DNA of 64,000 nucleotides from Gibbula magus (Eukaryota > Mollusca > Gastropoda > Trochida > Trochidae), in the NCBI GenBank assembly GCA_936450465.1, contig OW388296.1, positions 33,894,086-33,958,085 on the forward strand. Direction: 5' to 3'. Below, one piece after another: positions 47,451 through 56,935 of the stretch. The position numbers and the translations under genes were made by a program. Numbering within the stretch: the stretch's first letter is position 1; the number at the start of each line of letters is the position of its first letter. The notes beneath the pieces are model-generated. The model ran no database searches. It had not been told where the DNA came from and worked only from the letters and a program-made list of their open reading frames with translations.

Positions 47451-48046
47451 CCTGGTTTAGTTAAATGGAGACCTTTCAAAATTAAATATTCATATTAATT
47501 AGTCAACGGAATGGAACACATCAATATTCATAATACAACGTATCCTAATCTCAAACATAATTTGATTGGACAGAAGCATCCAAATCAAAGGTAACATTTA
47601 AATGTTCTAAGAATCCTTAACAAAAATCTATAAAACGCAATAAATTCTTAAAATGTCCCCGTTTAGAGACATTCTCTAACCCGTCCAACACTCGTATGCA
47701 CTTGTTCCGGGTAGACTAAATCCTCTTGGATCGCCCCCTGCAATCCTTCATAAATCCCCGATAAATTTCAAAGCAGTCTACTTGATCAGACTTAAGACTA
47801 AGTCCATTTGTACTCAATCCGGGTACAGTCCCATAAAAAGAATGTTTACAGAGACGCTCGCTTTAACACAGATTATCAATGAAATGGAAAATATGTGCGC
47901 GTTATCTTTGAACATGTGAAAACACGAACATATTGTATTCGGGTATTTACTATGAACCGAAGCCAATAAACGATGGTATAGAAACAGCGGTGTATTGATA
48001 GAAAAACGACGGGGTATACAACGGTATAAAAGAATGGGTATTCACT

Positions 48047-48050
48047 TATC
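48047..48050. repeat. Target site duplication, left copy (TATC)
   Basis: TATC directly before the 5' LTR matches TATC at 54664-54667 directly after the 3' LTR. A 4-bp duplication is within the usual Ty3/gypsy range of 4-6 bp. It is only exact if the LTR ends in CATA, which also puts the primer-binding site two bases downstream. Confidence 0.75.
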
Positions 48051-48305
48051 TGTGACGGCTGTGTCAGCCTGTCGTGTATGTTACTCTTATCTTTTCGTGT
48101 TTCGCCCGGTTAAGAGTGCTTATCTCTCTCCTCCCGTTTTTTATAGTGAAGGGACGTAATTCTTATAGAGAGTCCCCCTCGGCCATGTGGTCTGGTGATG
48201 TATACAAAAGCCCTATGTGAATAAAGAAGCTATTTACTCCCCAATTTGGGTTGAGGCTGTTATTCAATTTATGAAGAGTGACGTGAAGAAGCACAGCACG
48301 TCATA
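48051..48305 (+). repeat. 5' LTR
   Basis: Begins TGTGACG and ends CGTCATA; these ends are inverted complements at 6 of 7 positions, so the LTR probably ends in TA rather than the usual CA. If it is read to end at CGTCA it is 253 bp. A TATA-like TATACAAAAG lies at 48201-48210 and an AATAAA signal at 48220-48225. The close spacing of the two suggests a very short R region, but the transcription start cannot be fixed from sequence. Confidence 0.95.
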
Positions 48306-48307
48306 TT

Positions 48308-48321
48308 TGGTGGAGATGCCC
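48308..48321 (+). other. Putative primer-binding site for minus-strand DNA synthesis
   Basis: TGGTGGAGATGCCC starts two bases inside the 5' LTR. TGG is the complement of the CCA end of a tRNA, and the position is where such sites lie. I could not assign the tRNA with confidence. Confidence 0.7.
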
Positions 48322-48420
48322 AACGATCCAATAAGGTGAATTTATGACTTATATATCTAAATGACTTTGAATTGAATTGAAGTGAACTATAACATCCGGA
48401 CGCCATTTTCCTTTGTCAAC

Positions 48421-49293
48421 ATGCCACCTAAGAAATCAAAATCAGTGAAACACCAGGAACTCAGTGATGATGACATTGATTATTTCCCAACTAGTCAACC
48501 TTTCTCTGGTGTTGGACAACTAAAACCTAGATGTTTTCAGGGACTAATTTCGGAAGACCCAGAATTGTGGTTAGAAAAATTTGAAGCATGGCGTCAGCTG
48601 TCTCGACTATCAGATACAGATACTCACAATGTTTTTCGACTTATGTTAGATGGCAGAGCAGTTCAGTGGTTCAAAACCCTATCGGAAGAAGAAAAGAAAT
48701 CTAGAAAAACACTGTACCAACGATTTCTCACACATTTCAAGAGTTCTCAACAGCCATGGTTGATCGAAAAACAGTTATTTGAACGTGCTATGGGAGAAAG
48801 TGAACCACTTGAAGACTATATTAACTCTATAGAAGAGAAATCATGTACCCTGGCAAAACCTGACTCTGAGAAAATGCGAATTTTTGTTCGAGGTCTTATA
48901 CCTCATCTCAGAACATTTGTAATTCAACAACAACCAACAACGTGTCAAGAAGCTATTCAAGCAGCCAGAATCGCGGCAGAGTCTATTGCCTACAGCACCA
49001 GCGTGGCTCCAGCAAAAGATCAGGTTCAATTGAATAAGCTAGAAGATCAAGTAAATAAACAGGACCAAATGCTATCAACAATGTTTGATCTCCTTGTTTC
49101 ACTGAAACCACAGGAAGGTGCTTGCCACGTCAATTCTATGTCAACAACACCAACAACCTGTCAACTGTGTTTTGAGGTTGGTCACTCTGCAAGATATTGC
49201 CAGAACTACATGAAGAAACCAATGTCTAAAGTGATTTGCAGGAAATGCAAACAGAATGGTCACTTTGAGAGTAACTGCACCTCGGAAAACTGA
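48421..49293 (+). CDS. gag: Gag polyprotein with two CCHC zinc knuckles
   Basis: Structural protein that would assemble the retrotransposon particle and bind its RNA. The start is the first in-frame ATG, with A at -3, giving 290 residues; the frame is open further upstream but without an ATG. Residues about 45-165 look like the helical retrotransposon gag core (segments such as LWLEKFEAWRQLS and DGRAVQWFKTL). A short helical, probably coiled-coil stretch follows near 202-230. Two perfect CX2CX4HX4C knuckles begin at Cys247 and Cys273, as expected of a nucleocapsid. The N-terminus is lysine-rich (PPKKSKS). It ends in TGA at 49291-49293, overlapping the open pol frame by 19 bases, so pol is probably reached by -1 frameshifting. 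No internal break was seen. Confidence 0.93.
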   Translation: MPPKKSKSVKHQELSDDDIDYFPTSQPFSGVGQLKPRCFQGLISEDPELWLEKFEAWRQLSRLSDTDTHNVFRLMLDGRAVQWFKTLSEEEKKSRKTLYQRFLTHFKSSQQPWLIEKQLFERAMGESEPLEDYINSIEEKSCTLAKPDSEKMRIFVRGLIPHLRTFVIQQQPTTCQEAIQAARIAAESIAYSTSVAPAKDQVQLNKLEDQVNKQDQMLSTMFDLLVSLKPQEGACHVNSMSTTPTTCQLCFEVGHSARYCQNYMKKPMSKVICRKCKQNGHFESNCTSEN

Positions 49294-52200
49294 CCACGTC
49301 CACCCAGAAAAATGGGGCACTAGGTGGACTCAATGAACATTTTGAAGATGATACCATTAGGGTGTCAACAATAGCTTCTCCTTTATTGAAGAACTTTGTT
49401 CCTATTTTTATATCTCAGGAAAAACATTATGCACTTATTGACACTGGGGCTGATTACTGTGTTGCAAAATATGAAACTATACTCAATAATTTCTTACAGC
49501 TTGGTAGAATTCAGAAATCAGATAAGAAATATATCATCACAGCTAATGATGAAAGAGTGGAGATTAAAGGAATTTTTACCCTCCACATTCGCCTTGGAGA
49601 AACCTCATTTGATGTACAATTCTACCTTGTACCAGGTTTGAACACAGATTTCATTTTAGGTCTAAATTTTCTAAAAACTCACAATGCACTGCTTGATTTT
49701 GGAAATGAAACATTGTCAATTGATCCTAGGCGACAAACTTTAGCAGAGGAGACTATTACTATTCCTCCACAGTCAGAAATAGTTATTTTAGCTAAGATTA
49801 AAGGAAAGTCTCTTCCAAATACTGTTCTAGGCATAAGTGAGACTGGTAACTGTGCCTATACTGATGGTATTTTATGTGCAAAGGTGTTATGTCATGTTCA
49901 GAATGACCATGTGTTTCAGCGCCTAGTGAACTTGTCTAATGAACCAATTGAAATTTCAAAGGGAAGCATTGTAGGGAAGTTTGTGTGTCTTAGCAAGGAT
50001 GACAATTTGTGCTACCTGGGGAATGAAGGACCTGAGGATGGGAACTTCAATGTAAATAAACTTGCATGTGAAACAAAACAGGATGTGTGCTTAGATACAG
50101 CATCTCAGTTTGTTAACCTTCCTCCTGAAAATAGTGACATAGCAAGTGATCAAATAGATGACCTCACATCACTGATTGATGAATACTCTGATGTATTTGC
50201 TCTTGAAGGTAAGGTTGGTTCATGTGACATCATTACACATGAAATTAAAGTCAAGTCGGATCAAGTTCCAATCAGATCAAGATCATACAGATTAGGTCCT
50301 CAACAAAAGACTGCACTTGAGAAATGCCTTGAAGACTTAAAAGAACAAGAGATTATTGAGGACTCCATAAGTCCTTGGGCAAGTCCATGCTTTCTGGTGA
50401 CAAAGAAACAGAAGAACCAATATCGATTTGTTGTGGACTATAGAAACCTGAACTCGGTTACGGAATTATTGGCACATCCTCTTCCGACTACAGATGAGTG
50501 CCTGGAAAGTTTGGGTCATGCCAAGCCGAAGTACTTCACAACGTTGGATTTACAAAGTGGCTTTTACCAGCTCAAGATCCACCCTGAATCGAAGGAGTAC
50601 ACAGCTTTTAAATGCCACTTGGGTCTCTTTCAGTTTCGAAGGCTCCCCATGGGTCTCAAAAACTCCCCCGCTTTATTTCAGAGGGTGATGGAAACTGTAT
50701 TGAAAGGATTAACATGGAAGTCATGTCTGATTTACTTAGACGATGTTATCATCTACTCAAAGACTTTTGATGAACACCTGACTCACATCAAACAAGTTCT
50801 TGATCGATTGCGGGATGCAAATCTGAAATTGTCACCCTCAAAATGCTTCTTTGGATACAACAAAATAAAGTATCTCGGACATATTGTCACTCCACAAGGG
50901 ATTAACCCAGATCCAAACAAGTTGGAAGCTATTCGTGAATACCCTCAACCAACCTCATTAAAGGATTTGCGTGCATTCTTAGGACTTAGTGGTTACTACA
51001 GAAAGTTTATTGAAAGCTATGCCAAACTTGCTCACCCCTTGAATCAATTGACCAAGAAGAACACTGTTTTCCTTTGGACAAAGGAATGTCAAGCATCTTT
51101 TGAATCATTGAAACAGAATCTGATGAAGGCACCTATCATCGCATACCCTAATTACAGTGATCCTTTCATACTGTACACCGATGCCAGCTCCTTTTCCCTT
51201 GGGGCAGTCCTATGTCAGGAACAAGAGGGAGTCGAAAGGGTCATTGCTTATGCCGGCAGATCTATGAACAAACCAGAACAGAACTATACTATCACCGAAA
51301 AGGAATGTTTAGCTGTTATTTTTGCTGTTAAACATTTTGACTACCTACTCCGTCATGCACAGTTCACGGTTGTAGTTGACCACTCTGCCCTGAAGTGGTT
51401 GTTGTCAGTGAAAGAACCAACAGGTCGCATTGCACGATGGGTGACATACCTTATGTCATATGATATGACTGTTGTTGTGCGACCCGGAATCATGCATGGC
51501 AATGCTGATGCCATTTCAAGGCGCATGTATATGGACACTGATGATTCAGCTGAGAATGACGAAGAGGGGCCTTCTTTCCTTACCTGTGATGTACCTGAAA
51601 ACCGAACAGATGCAGCTGTACAACTGAACTGTCTGGAGACGGAAGAATCTACACTGAATGACTGCAAGGTCAATGTTTTGAAACAACAAAAGCAATCTGT
51701 TCCCGAAGACAGAGACCGTTTTGGGAAAGGTATTCCACCAGTTGTAACAACTGGATATACCAACTCTGCAGAGACCATCTTCTCTGAAGTAGCAAATGAC
51801 ACCGTAGAAAAATTGAAGGCAGACCAATGCCAAGATCCAGAATACCAGGACATGATAAAATATCTCAAGTATGGTTACCTTCCCGAGAATGAGAAACGAA
51901 GACAGGATATTTTCAATACATCAAGATTCTATTTCATCCACAACAACATTTTGTTCCATGTGTGGATTCGTGAAAATCGCTCAAGAAGGGACAGCATGGC
52001 CTGTATCCAGCTTGCTATACCTGCCTCAATGAAGCAACAGATATTGAGGGACATCCATGACAACCCTTTATCTGGTGGCCACTTCGGAATTGATAGAACA
52101 ATCAACAAGGCAAGATTAAAATTCTTTTGGCCTCATATGTGTGCTGACATAACCAAATGGGTCACTTCATGTGAGGTATGCAATCAACGCAAACGACCAT

Positions 52201-53465
52201 CACAGCCAGTGAGAGCTCAGATTACACCTATAACTGCATCAACCCCCTTTGAGAGGGTCAGCACAGACTTCCTTGGACCACTACCTATGAACAAGAAAAC
52301 TGGGAACAAATATCTGTTAGTGTTTGTGGACTACTTCACAAAATATGTGGAACTCTTTCCAGTACAGGACATGAAAGCAGTGACCGTTGCTAATAAATTT
52401 GTGTACAACGTCATATGTAGGCATGGCGCTCCAAAATACCTTCACAGTGACCGAGGTACAAATTTTCTGTCTGAAGTTGTTAGGGAAACCTGTAAGTTCA
52501 TGTCCGTGAAGAAGACTCAAACTACAAGCTACCATCCACGATGTAATGGACAGAGTGAAAGATTTATGTCTACTGTGCAGGCCTCCCTGTCAAAATACTG
52601 TGACCAATTGCACGATGAATGGGACTTACATGTACCTTTCGTCCAGTTTGCTTACAACACCACTCCATCAGTAGACACAACGAATCACTCTCCTTACTTT
52701 CTCGTGCATGGACGTCACCCTCGGTTCCCAAATGAAACATCGCTTGATCTGGGTCCGAGCTGCTCTCTGACAACGGCCGACTACATATCACAGCTAGTCT
52801 GTGGTGTAGAACAGGCAAGAACAGTCGCCGAAGATCTTTTGAATGAACGGAAGAAGGCAATGTGTGACAAATTTGCCAGTAAGGTAAATTTGCCTGACTT
52901 CAAAGTCGGTGATACTGTGTTTGTATACCAGCCAGTGATTGTCACGGGTCAAACCAGAAAATTGGCAAGACCTTGGTCAGGACCCTATTACATCATCGAA
53001 AAGATTTCTGATATTCATGTACGTGTCCGTCGCAAATGTGATGGAAAACTTATCAGAAATAGACTGCATGTGGAAAGACTGAAGAAGTCGACAATCCGGC
53101 CGGACGAACCCGATGACGATGAACCACCTAGAGACGCTGACCAGTTGGCACCTGCTATACTGTCGGGAGATGAGATCCCGCCCCTTGATCTTGTATCCCA
53201 CAGTGATAGCGGAAATGTGAACGAACAATTACAAACAAACGATTTTGAGGACAATTCGGACAGGTCAAATTACTTTGAAATAGAGAGGATTCTCTCTAAG
53301 AAATACCAACATGGTCATTGGTACTATCGTGTCAAATGGTTGTCATTTGACCAGTCCTATAACTCTTGGATATCTTACAGTGACCTCTCCCCAGACTGTA
53401 AACAGATGGTGAACACTATACATGATAAGTTGAGAACTGATAAAAGAAGCCATCGAAAACGCTAA
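49275..53465 (+). CDS. pol: Pol polyprotein: protease, RT, RNase H, integrase, chromodomain
   Basis: Frame open from 49275 with no early ATG, in -1 phase to gag. Residues are counted from the codon at 49362 (1367 to the stop). The aspartic protease has its DTG at 27. The reverse transcriptase has LPMGLKNSPALFQ and the catalytic YLDD starting at 458. RNase H has D607 in TDASS, E648 in KEC and D673 in VDHS. The integrase zinc finger is H899-X7-H907-X29-C937-X2-C940. The integrase core has D969, D1030 and E1066, giving a D,D35E spacing. A GPY/F module (WSGPYYI) starts at 1205. A chromodomain covers about 1304-1360, with YYRVKWLSF and an aromatic SWISYSDLS segment. All catalytic residues are present and no stop interrupts the frame. 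The product would reverse-transcribe and integrate the element; in characterised chromoviruses the chromodomain steers insertion to marked chromatin. Confidence 0.95.
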   Translation: MHLGKLTTSTQKNGALGGLNEHFEDDTIRVSTIASPLLKNFVPIFISQEKHYALIDTGADYCVAKYETILNNFLQLGRIQKSDKKYIITANDERVEIKGIFTLHIRLGETSFDVQFYLVPGLNTDFILGLNFLKTHNALLDFGNETLSIDPRRQTLAEETITIPPQSEIVILAKIKGKSLPNTVLGISETGNCAYTDGILCAKVLCHVQNDHVFQRLVNLSNEPIEISKGSIVGKFVCLSKDDNLCYLGNEGPEDGNFNVNKLACETKQDVCLDTASQFVNLPPENSDIASDQIDDLTSLIDEYSDVFALEGKVGSCDIITHEIKVKSDQVPIRSRSYRLGPQQKTALEKCLEDLKEQEIIEDSISPWASPCFLVTKKQKNQYRFVVDYRNLNSVTELLAHPLPTTDECLESLGHAKPKYFTTLDLQSGFYQLKIHPESKEYTAFKCHLGLFQFRRLPMGLKNSPALFQRVMETVLKGLTWKSCLIYLDDVIIYSKTFDEHLTHIKQVLDRLRDANLKLSPSKCFFGYNKIKYLGHIVTPQGINPDPNKLEAIREYPQPTSLKDLRAFLGLSGYYRKFIESYAKLAHPLNQLTKKNTVFLWTKECQASFESLKQNLMKAPIIAYPNYSDPFILYTDASSFSLGAVLCQEQEGVERVIAYAGRSMNKPEQNYTITEKECLAVIFAVKHFDYLLRHAQFTVVVDHSALKWLLSVKEPTGRIARWVTYLMSYDMTVVVRPGIMHGNADAISRRMYMDTDDSAENDEEGPSFLTCDVPENRTDAAVQLNCLETEESTLNDCKVNVLKQQKQSVPEDRDRFGKGIPPVVTTGYTNSAETIFSEVANDTVEKLKADQCQDPEYQDMIKYLKYGYLPENEKRRQDIFNTSRFYFIHNNILFHVWIRENRSRRDSMACIQLAIPASMKQQILRDIHDNPLSGGHFGIDRTINKARLKFFWPHMCADITKWVTSCEVCNQRKRPSQPVRAQITPITASTPFERVSTDFLGPLPMNKKTGNKYLLVFVDYFTKYVELFPVQDMKAVTVANKFVYNVICRHGAPKYLHSDRGTNFLSEVVRETCKFMSVKKTQTTSYHPRCNGQSERFMSTVQASLSKYCDQLHDEWDLHVPFVQFAYNTTPSVDTTNHSPYFLVHGRHPRFPNETSLDLGPSCSLTTADYISQLVCGVEQARTVAEDLLNERKKAMCDKFASKVNLPDFKVGDTVFVYQPVIVTGQTRKLARPWSGPYYIIEKISDIHVRVRRKCDGKLIRNRLHVERLKKSTIRPDEPDDDEPPRDADQLAPAILSGDEIPPLDLVSHSDSGNVNEQLQTNDFEDNSDRSNYFEIERILSKKYQHGHWYYRVKWLSFDQSYNSWISYSDLSPDCKQMVNTIHDKLRTDKRSHRKR
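49284..49329 (+). promoter_or_regulatory. Candidate -1 ribosomal frameshift signal at the gag-pol junction
   Basis: In the gag frame the last codons read TCG GAA AAC TGA. GGAAAAC at 49284-49290 lets the AAC tRNA re-pair on AAA after a -1 slip, but the upstream codon re-pairs poorly, so this is an imperfect heptamer. Seven bases further on, GTCCACC at 49298-49304 pairs perfectly with GGTGGAC at 49323-49329 around an 18-base loop. Slip site, 7-base spacer and stem is the canonical arrangement, and the shift direction matches the phase of pol. Pseudoknot pairing was not checked. Confidence 0.6.
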
Positions 53466-53707
53466 CTTTCGAAGTCAGTCTGCTTTGTGAACGAAATAGA
53501 TAGAAACTATGATTGAATTATGTTAAAGGATACTCTGACTGTGTATTATTTCTTCTAGTCAATGATACTTGTCCTTGTTTTATGTTGCAATACATTATTT
53601 GATTGTCTAGTATTTGCTTAAAGATTTAAACATATGGTAAAGTTTTACTACAAAATTAATTTAATTTAAACGTTCTTGATGTGACGACAGAACTTTATTC
53701 TGGAAAA

Positions 53708-53804
53708 GTGAACTATATCTTGTGAAACTTGAACATGTGAACTATATCTTGTGAAACTTGAACTTGTGAACTATTTCTTGTGAAACGTGAACATGTGAAA
53801 ACTG
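53708..53804 (+). repeat. 29-bp tandem repeat in the retrotransposon 3' untranslated region
   Basis: Units start at 53708, 53737 and 53766, with a partial fourth at 53795. Each begins GTGAACTAT and carries CTTGTGAAAC; copies differ by one to three bases. It lies between the pol stop and the 3' LTR and encodes nothing obvious. Confidence 0.85.
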
Positions 53805-54395
53805 CAGTTGTGAACTTGGTGAACCTTTTGTGACTACGGTACTATGTCTTACTCTGAACAACTCCTTTGCGTCGACACTGATTCTGGTTTTGTTTACATT
53901 GTTTGATATTTTACTCATTTTGTTTGTAAATAGATTCTAAGCACGAGACACTGTCTCAGGAATCTAGACAAGTCTCATATTAATTTTGTTTTGTCAAATG
54001 GATTCCGTCCACGAGTTTTATCTCAGGTTTCCGGCAATATCTCTTATCAGCATTTATATTTTATTTTTTTTACCATTTAATATCAGTACTTATTATCCTA
54101 TGTGTTACTATTCAGTATTACTCATGTATCACATGTAATCATATTTTGCTAAAGGCATAATTTTCTAGTCATTAGTTACAAGGTTATATATTTCATCTAT
54201 ATATCCCAATCATTTCTATATTGTAATCGTAGATAGTCATATAACACATTTGGTTCATTTAAATTTTGGTTTGGCTCCATAGTAATTATATGTATCTTAC
54301 TTCTCCCACATTAGTATACTGATATCCCATACCTTTGTTGGATTATTATCGTACATGATTCTTAAATGAAAATTATTTTTCTGTATGCGTTCTTT

Positions 54396-54405
54396 AGGGG
54401 GAGGG
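54396..54405 (+). other. Polypurine tract
   Basis: AGGGGGAGGG three bases before the 3' LTR, the expected place for the RNase H-resistant primer of plus-strand DNA synthesis. Confidence 0.8.
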
Positions 54406-54408
54406 TGA

Positions 54409-54663
54409 TGTGACGGCTGTGTCAGCCTGTCGTGTATGTTACTCTTATCTTTTCGTGTTTCGCCCGGTTAAGAGTGCTTATCTCTCTCCTCCCGTTTTTT
54501 ATAGTGAAGGGACGTAATTCTTATAGAGAGTCCCCCTCGGCCATGTGGTCTGGTGATGTATACAAAAGCCCTATGTGAATAAAGAAGCTATTTACTCCCC
54601 AATTTGGGTTGAGGCTGTTATTCAATTTATGAAGAGTGACGTGAAGAAGCACAGCACGTCATA
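54409..54663 (+). repeat. 3' LTR
   Basis: Identical to the 5' LTR over its whole length, exactly 6358 bases downstream. The AATAAA signal corresponding to that of the 5' copy is at 54578-54583 and would serve as the polyadenylation signal. It is preceded by a purine-rich tract and followed by the target duplication. Confidence 0.95.
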
Positions 54664-54667
54664 TATC
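54664..54667. repeat. Target site duplication, right copy (TATC)
   Basis: Right partner of the TATC at 48047-48050. Intact short duplications at both ends indicate a simple insertion without rearrangement. Confidence 0.75.
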
Positions 54668-55227
54668 TATAAAGGAACGAGTAACAGTACAATGGTATAG
54701 AAAGTTAACGGGAATACCGATCGGCGCCGTTTTGACACGAGTGACTTTCGGTTGACAGATACGTTAATAAGTTGAATTGTATATTGATTAAACATATATT
54801 AAATATATTAGTCGACGTAAATAAACCTGATAACCCGACACAGCTGTGACGAAGATCGAAACAGGATAATAGTAATGGGACGGTATAAGTCGCTGTAGGA
54901 CGTGGATACTTTTCTGAGGTTACCTTTCTTCATTGTCATAGCGTCTTATATGTATATGTAGACGTATGTGATAGGTATTTGAGATCCTTAATCCGCTAGG
55001 TGAGTGTTTACTTGGTAAAATAACCTGAACGCCTGTGAGGATAAGAAAGGATATACGTCGACTTTAATACATAAGAACTGAGGTATTACTTAAAGAAGGG
55101 GGCAGAAATGAGGACGATAGGGATAGGAAGAAGAGAGAGGGAATGGTTAAACAAATAAGAGAGAAAATAACTAAAGCACTGTGAGTTGCCGATAAGGAAA
55201 ATTAAAGGGAGTTTTTAGGATATGCAG
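54668..55227. other. No gene seen
   Basis: Right flank of the retrotransposon. TGGTATAGAAA occurs on both sides of the insertion (about 47973 and 54693), a weak local similarity that predates it. Confidence 0.45.
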
Positions 55228-55335
55228 TGTAACCCCGTTTTCAAGAGTACAGTTCACTTATATTACGGCGGCTCATATTATTTTAGGAAGAAATCCCGCC
55301 TCGCCGAAAATATTCATTGTAGTGAAACCTGAAAG
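55228..55335 (-). mobile_element. SINE 3' fragment
   Basis: Matches only the tail of the SINE at 56690: TTTCAAGAGTAC, a CACTTATATTACGGCGGCT block and AAATCCCGC, then GTGAAACCTG. The head is absent. Confidence 0.6.
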
Positions 55336-55622
55336 GAAAAAGGGAAGAAATAGGAAACGCTAGGGAGGACTGGTCATGATATTTGAACAGAGAACATAAA
55401 TCAGATGGCACAGAAGAGACGAATATACTTGATATAGGAATAAGATATACGCGAATAAGACAACGAGAGAGAACATGAAAATGAAGGAGATAATGGGGAA
55501 GGATAAAATCCGATTCATTTGTAGTTGTAGAAAGAACAATCAACTTTCATTTGAATAAGATATGAACAAGTAGAAATTATGAGCGATGGGAAGGGAAAAA
55601 CAGGTGGTTGGAAAATACTTCG

Positions 55623-55625
<3 letters not shown>

Positions 55626-55692
<67 letters not shown>

Positions 55693-55698
55693 AGGGGG

Positions 55699-55755
<57 letters not shown>

Positions 55756-55880
55756 AGAGAGGAAGAGAGAGGGGAGAGAGAGGGGAAGAGAGAGAGGGGA
55801 GAGAGAGAGTCAGAGACAGAAAAGAGAGAGACACAGACACAGACAGACAGAGACAGAGTTAGACAGACACACGGACAGAC
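55626..55880 (+). repeat. GA microsatellite, compound
   Basis: (GA)n from 55626, interrupted by a G-rich patch at 55685-55700, then more GA and a degenerate GACAGACA tail. The mirrored polyarginine/polyglutamate and polyserine/polyleucine frames are artefacts. Confidence 0.95.
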
Positions 55881-56489
55881 AGCGATGGAAATGAGAACAA
55901 ATAAATAAGCCATCGATAGGAAAACTCGATTTAATAGATAAAATACCTTTAATACCATTACTTGTATATAATTAATACCACCAGCATGTTTATCGTGCTT
56001 AACAAACACATGACAATTACTCATTCCTAGAAATACGATCACAACAATGATTTGCAAAATACCATACAGGTAACAACAGCCTGAGCACCCACTATGTAAA
56101 AGCATGCTACTCCATGTGCCTAACTTTGTTCTTCACTACGCTATACAAACATTAATATCCTTCAAGTGTGCAAAATTAAAAAGGAAACATGCTTCAATCA
56201 CAAGGACTGTGCATGGACAGAGTGCAACACAGACTAGGTTATGGTGTCTTAAAGGCACAGCTGTACATCCTCTCCTTGAATATATGTAAGTGCAATGTAC
56301 ATAATATCGAACGACCAACATACAAGTTGTTTCTAGAAATATGTAAAATCTTCGATTGGATTGAAAAGCCCATAAAGTAATACATTTTGCATTAAATGGG
56401 TAATAGAGGTAGTTAAATTGGTTGTTAACTTTTCCTATTTACGGAGGTTGGTAATATCTATCAGCTAATATGGTATTCTTAATGGGACA

Positions 56490-56665
56490 TTAAGTATGTT
56501 GTTGTAGTCATATTAAAAAACACGTTATAAAAATTTGTTTTATCGAGAAGTATTGACTGTTGCTGAAAACTATCAATTTAATGCTAGATAGTGACAATAT
56601 AAAGTCGAAGGTCGCGATCTATGATCTAAAACTGGACAATGACTCGCATTAATTGGTCAAACGTA
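56490..56665 (+). repeat. Dispersed repeat family 5, copy 2
   Basis: TTATCGAGAAGTATTGACTG, GACAATATAAAGTCG, ATCTAAAACTGGACAATGAC align with 44.17-44.31 kb; homology extends weakly upstream to about 56490. A SINE follows directly. Confidence 0.5.
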
Positions 56666-56689
56666 TGTTGTGAGGTGAGGTTGGGCTTT

Positions 56690-56935
56690 AACGCTGCTTT
56701 CAAGAGTATTTCACTTATATCGCGGCTGCTAGTTTTATGACGGGGAGAAAGCCCGCAACGCTATGCATTGAGGTGAACCTGCGAGCATCGACTGGAACCA
56801 GCGAACCATGGGTGCAATACTACGCTGAAATTCAGTGTTCAAATCATACTGCGTGTAGAACAGTTCTCTACTTCAGACAAAGTTGCCCTAACGGGTTTCG
56901 AACCCCAAAGCCGAACGCGCTAACCACTAACACTG
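56690..56935 (-). mobile_element. tRNA-derived SINE, best preserved copy
   Basis: Read on the minus strand: a tRNA-like head with an A-box-like TAGTGGTTAGCGCG and a B-box GGTTCGAAACC about 22 bases later, then a body with a GAGAACTG block and an AACCATGGGTG-type block, then a tail with GCGGGCTTTCTCC, AGCAGCCGCGATATAAGTG and GCAGCGTTAAAGCCC. Related copies lie at 17685, 55228 and 58398. RNA polymerase III would transcribe an intact copy; mobilisation would need a partner LINE, which is not identified here. Confidence 0.75.

Larger units (their letters stand above)
45813..48046. other. No gene seen apart from minisatellites
   Basis: Between the 11-bp and 30-bp arrays and before the retrotransposon the sequence is plain; frames are short or repeat-derived. 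Confidence 0.5.
48051..54663 (+). mobile_element. Intact Ty3/gypsy LTR retrotransposon with C-terminal chromodomain
   Basis: Full-length element of about 6.6 kb. In order: 255-bp 5' LTR, primer-binding site, gag, a pol frame in -1 phase, a 3' untranslated stretch with a short tandem repeat, a purine tract and the 3' LTR. The two LTRs are identical by direct reading, and TATC lies immediately outside both ends. Domain order protease, RT, RNase H, integrase, chromodomain is that of Ty3/gypsy (Metaviridae); RNase H before integrase excludes Ty1/copia and BEL. No envelope-like frame follows pol. No stop or frameshift was found in either coding frame, so this may be a currently or recently active copy. 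The chromodomain resembles chromoviruses, but assignment to a clade would need an RT tree. Confidence 0.97.

Noticed and set aside
47218..47479. Repetitive Tyr/His frames in the 30-bp array
   Set aside because: The unit is a multiple of three, so open frames are expected by chance; nothing supports expression.
48382..48420. Extended gag N-terminus
   Set aside because: The extension begins at GTG; the ATG at 48421 has a good context and begins a plausible basic Gag N-terminus.
51353..51868. 171-codon minus-strand frame inside pol, and smaller ones at 48841-53254
   Set aside because: Shadows of the intact gag and pol frames with no independent motif.
53466..54395. Search for an envelope-like gene after pol
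   Set aside because: Only short frames; no signal peptide, transmembrane segment or glycoprotein features were seen.
55515..56105. Serine/leucine-rich 196-codon minus frame and Arg/Glu-rich plus frames
   Set aside because: Produced by the GA microsatellite.
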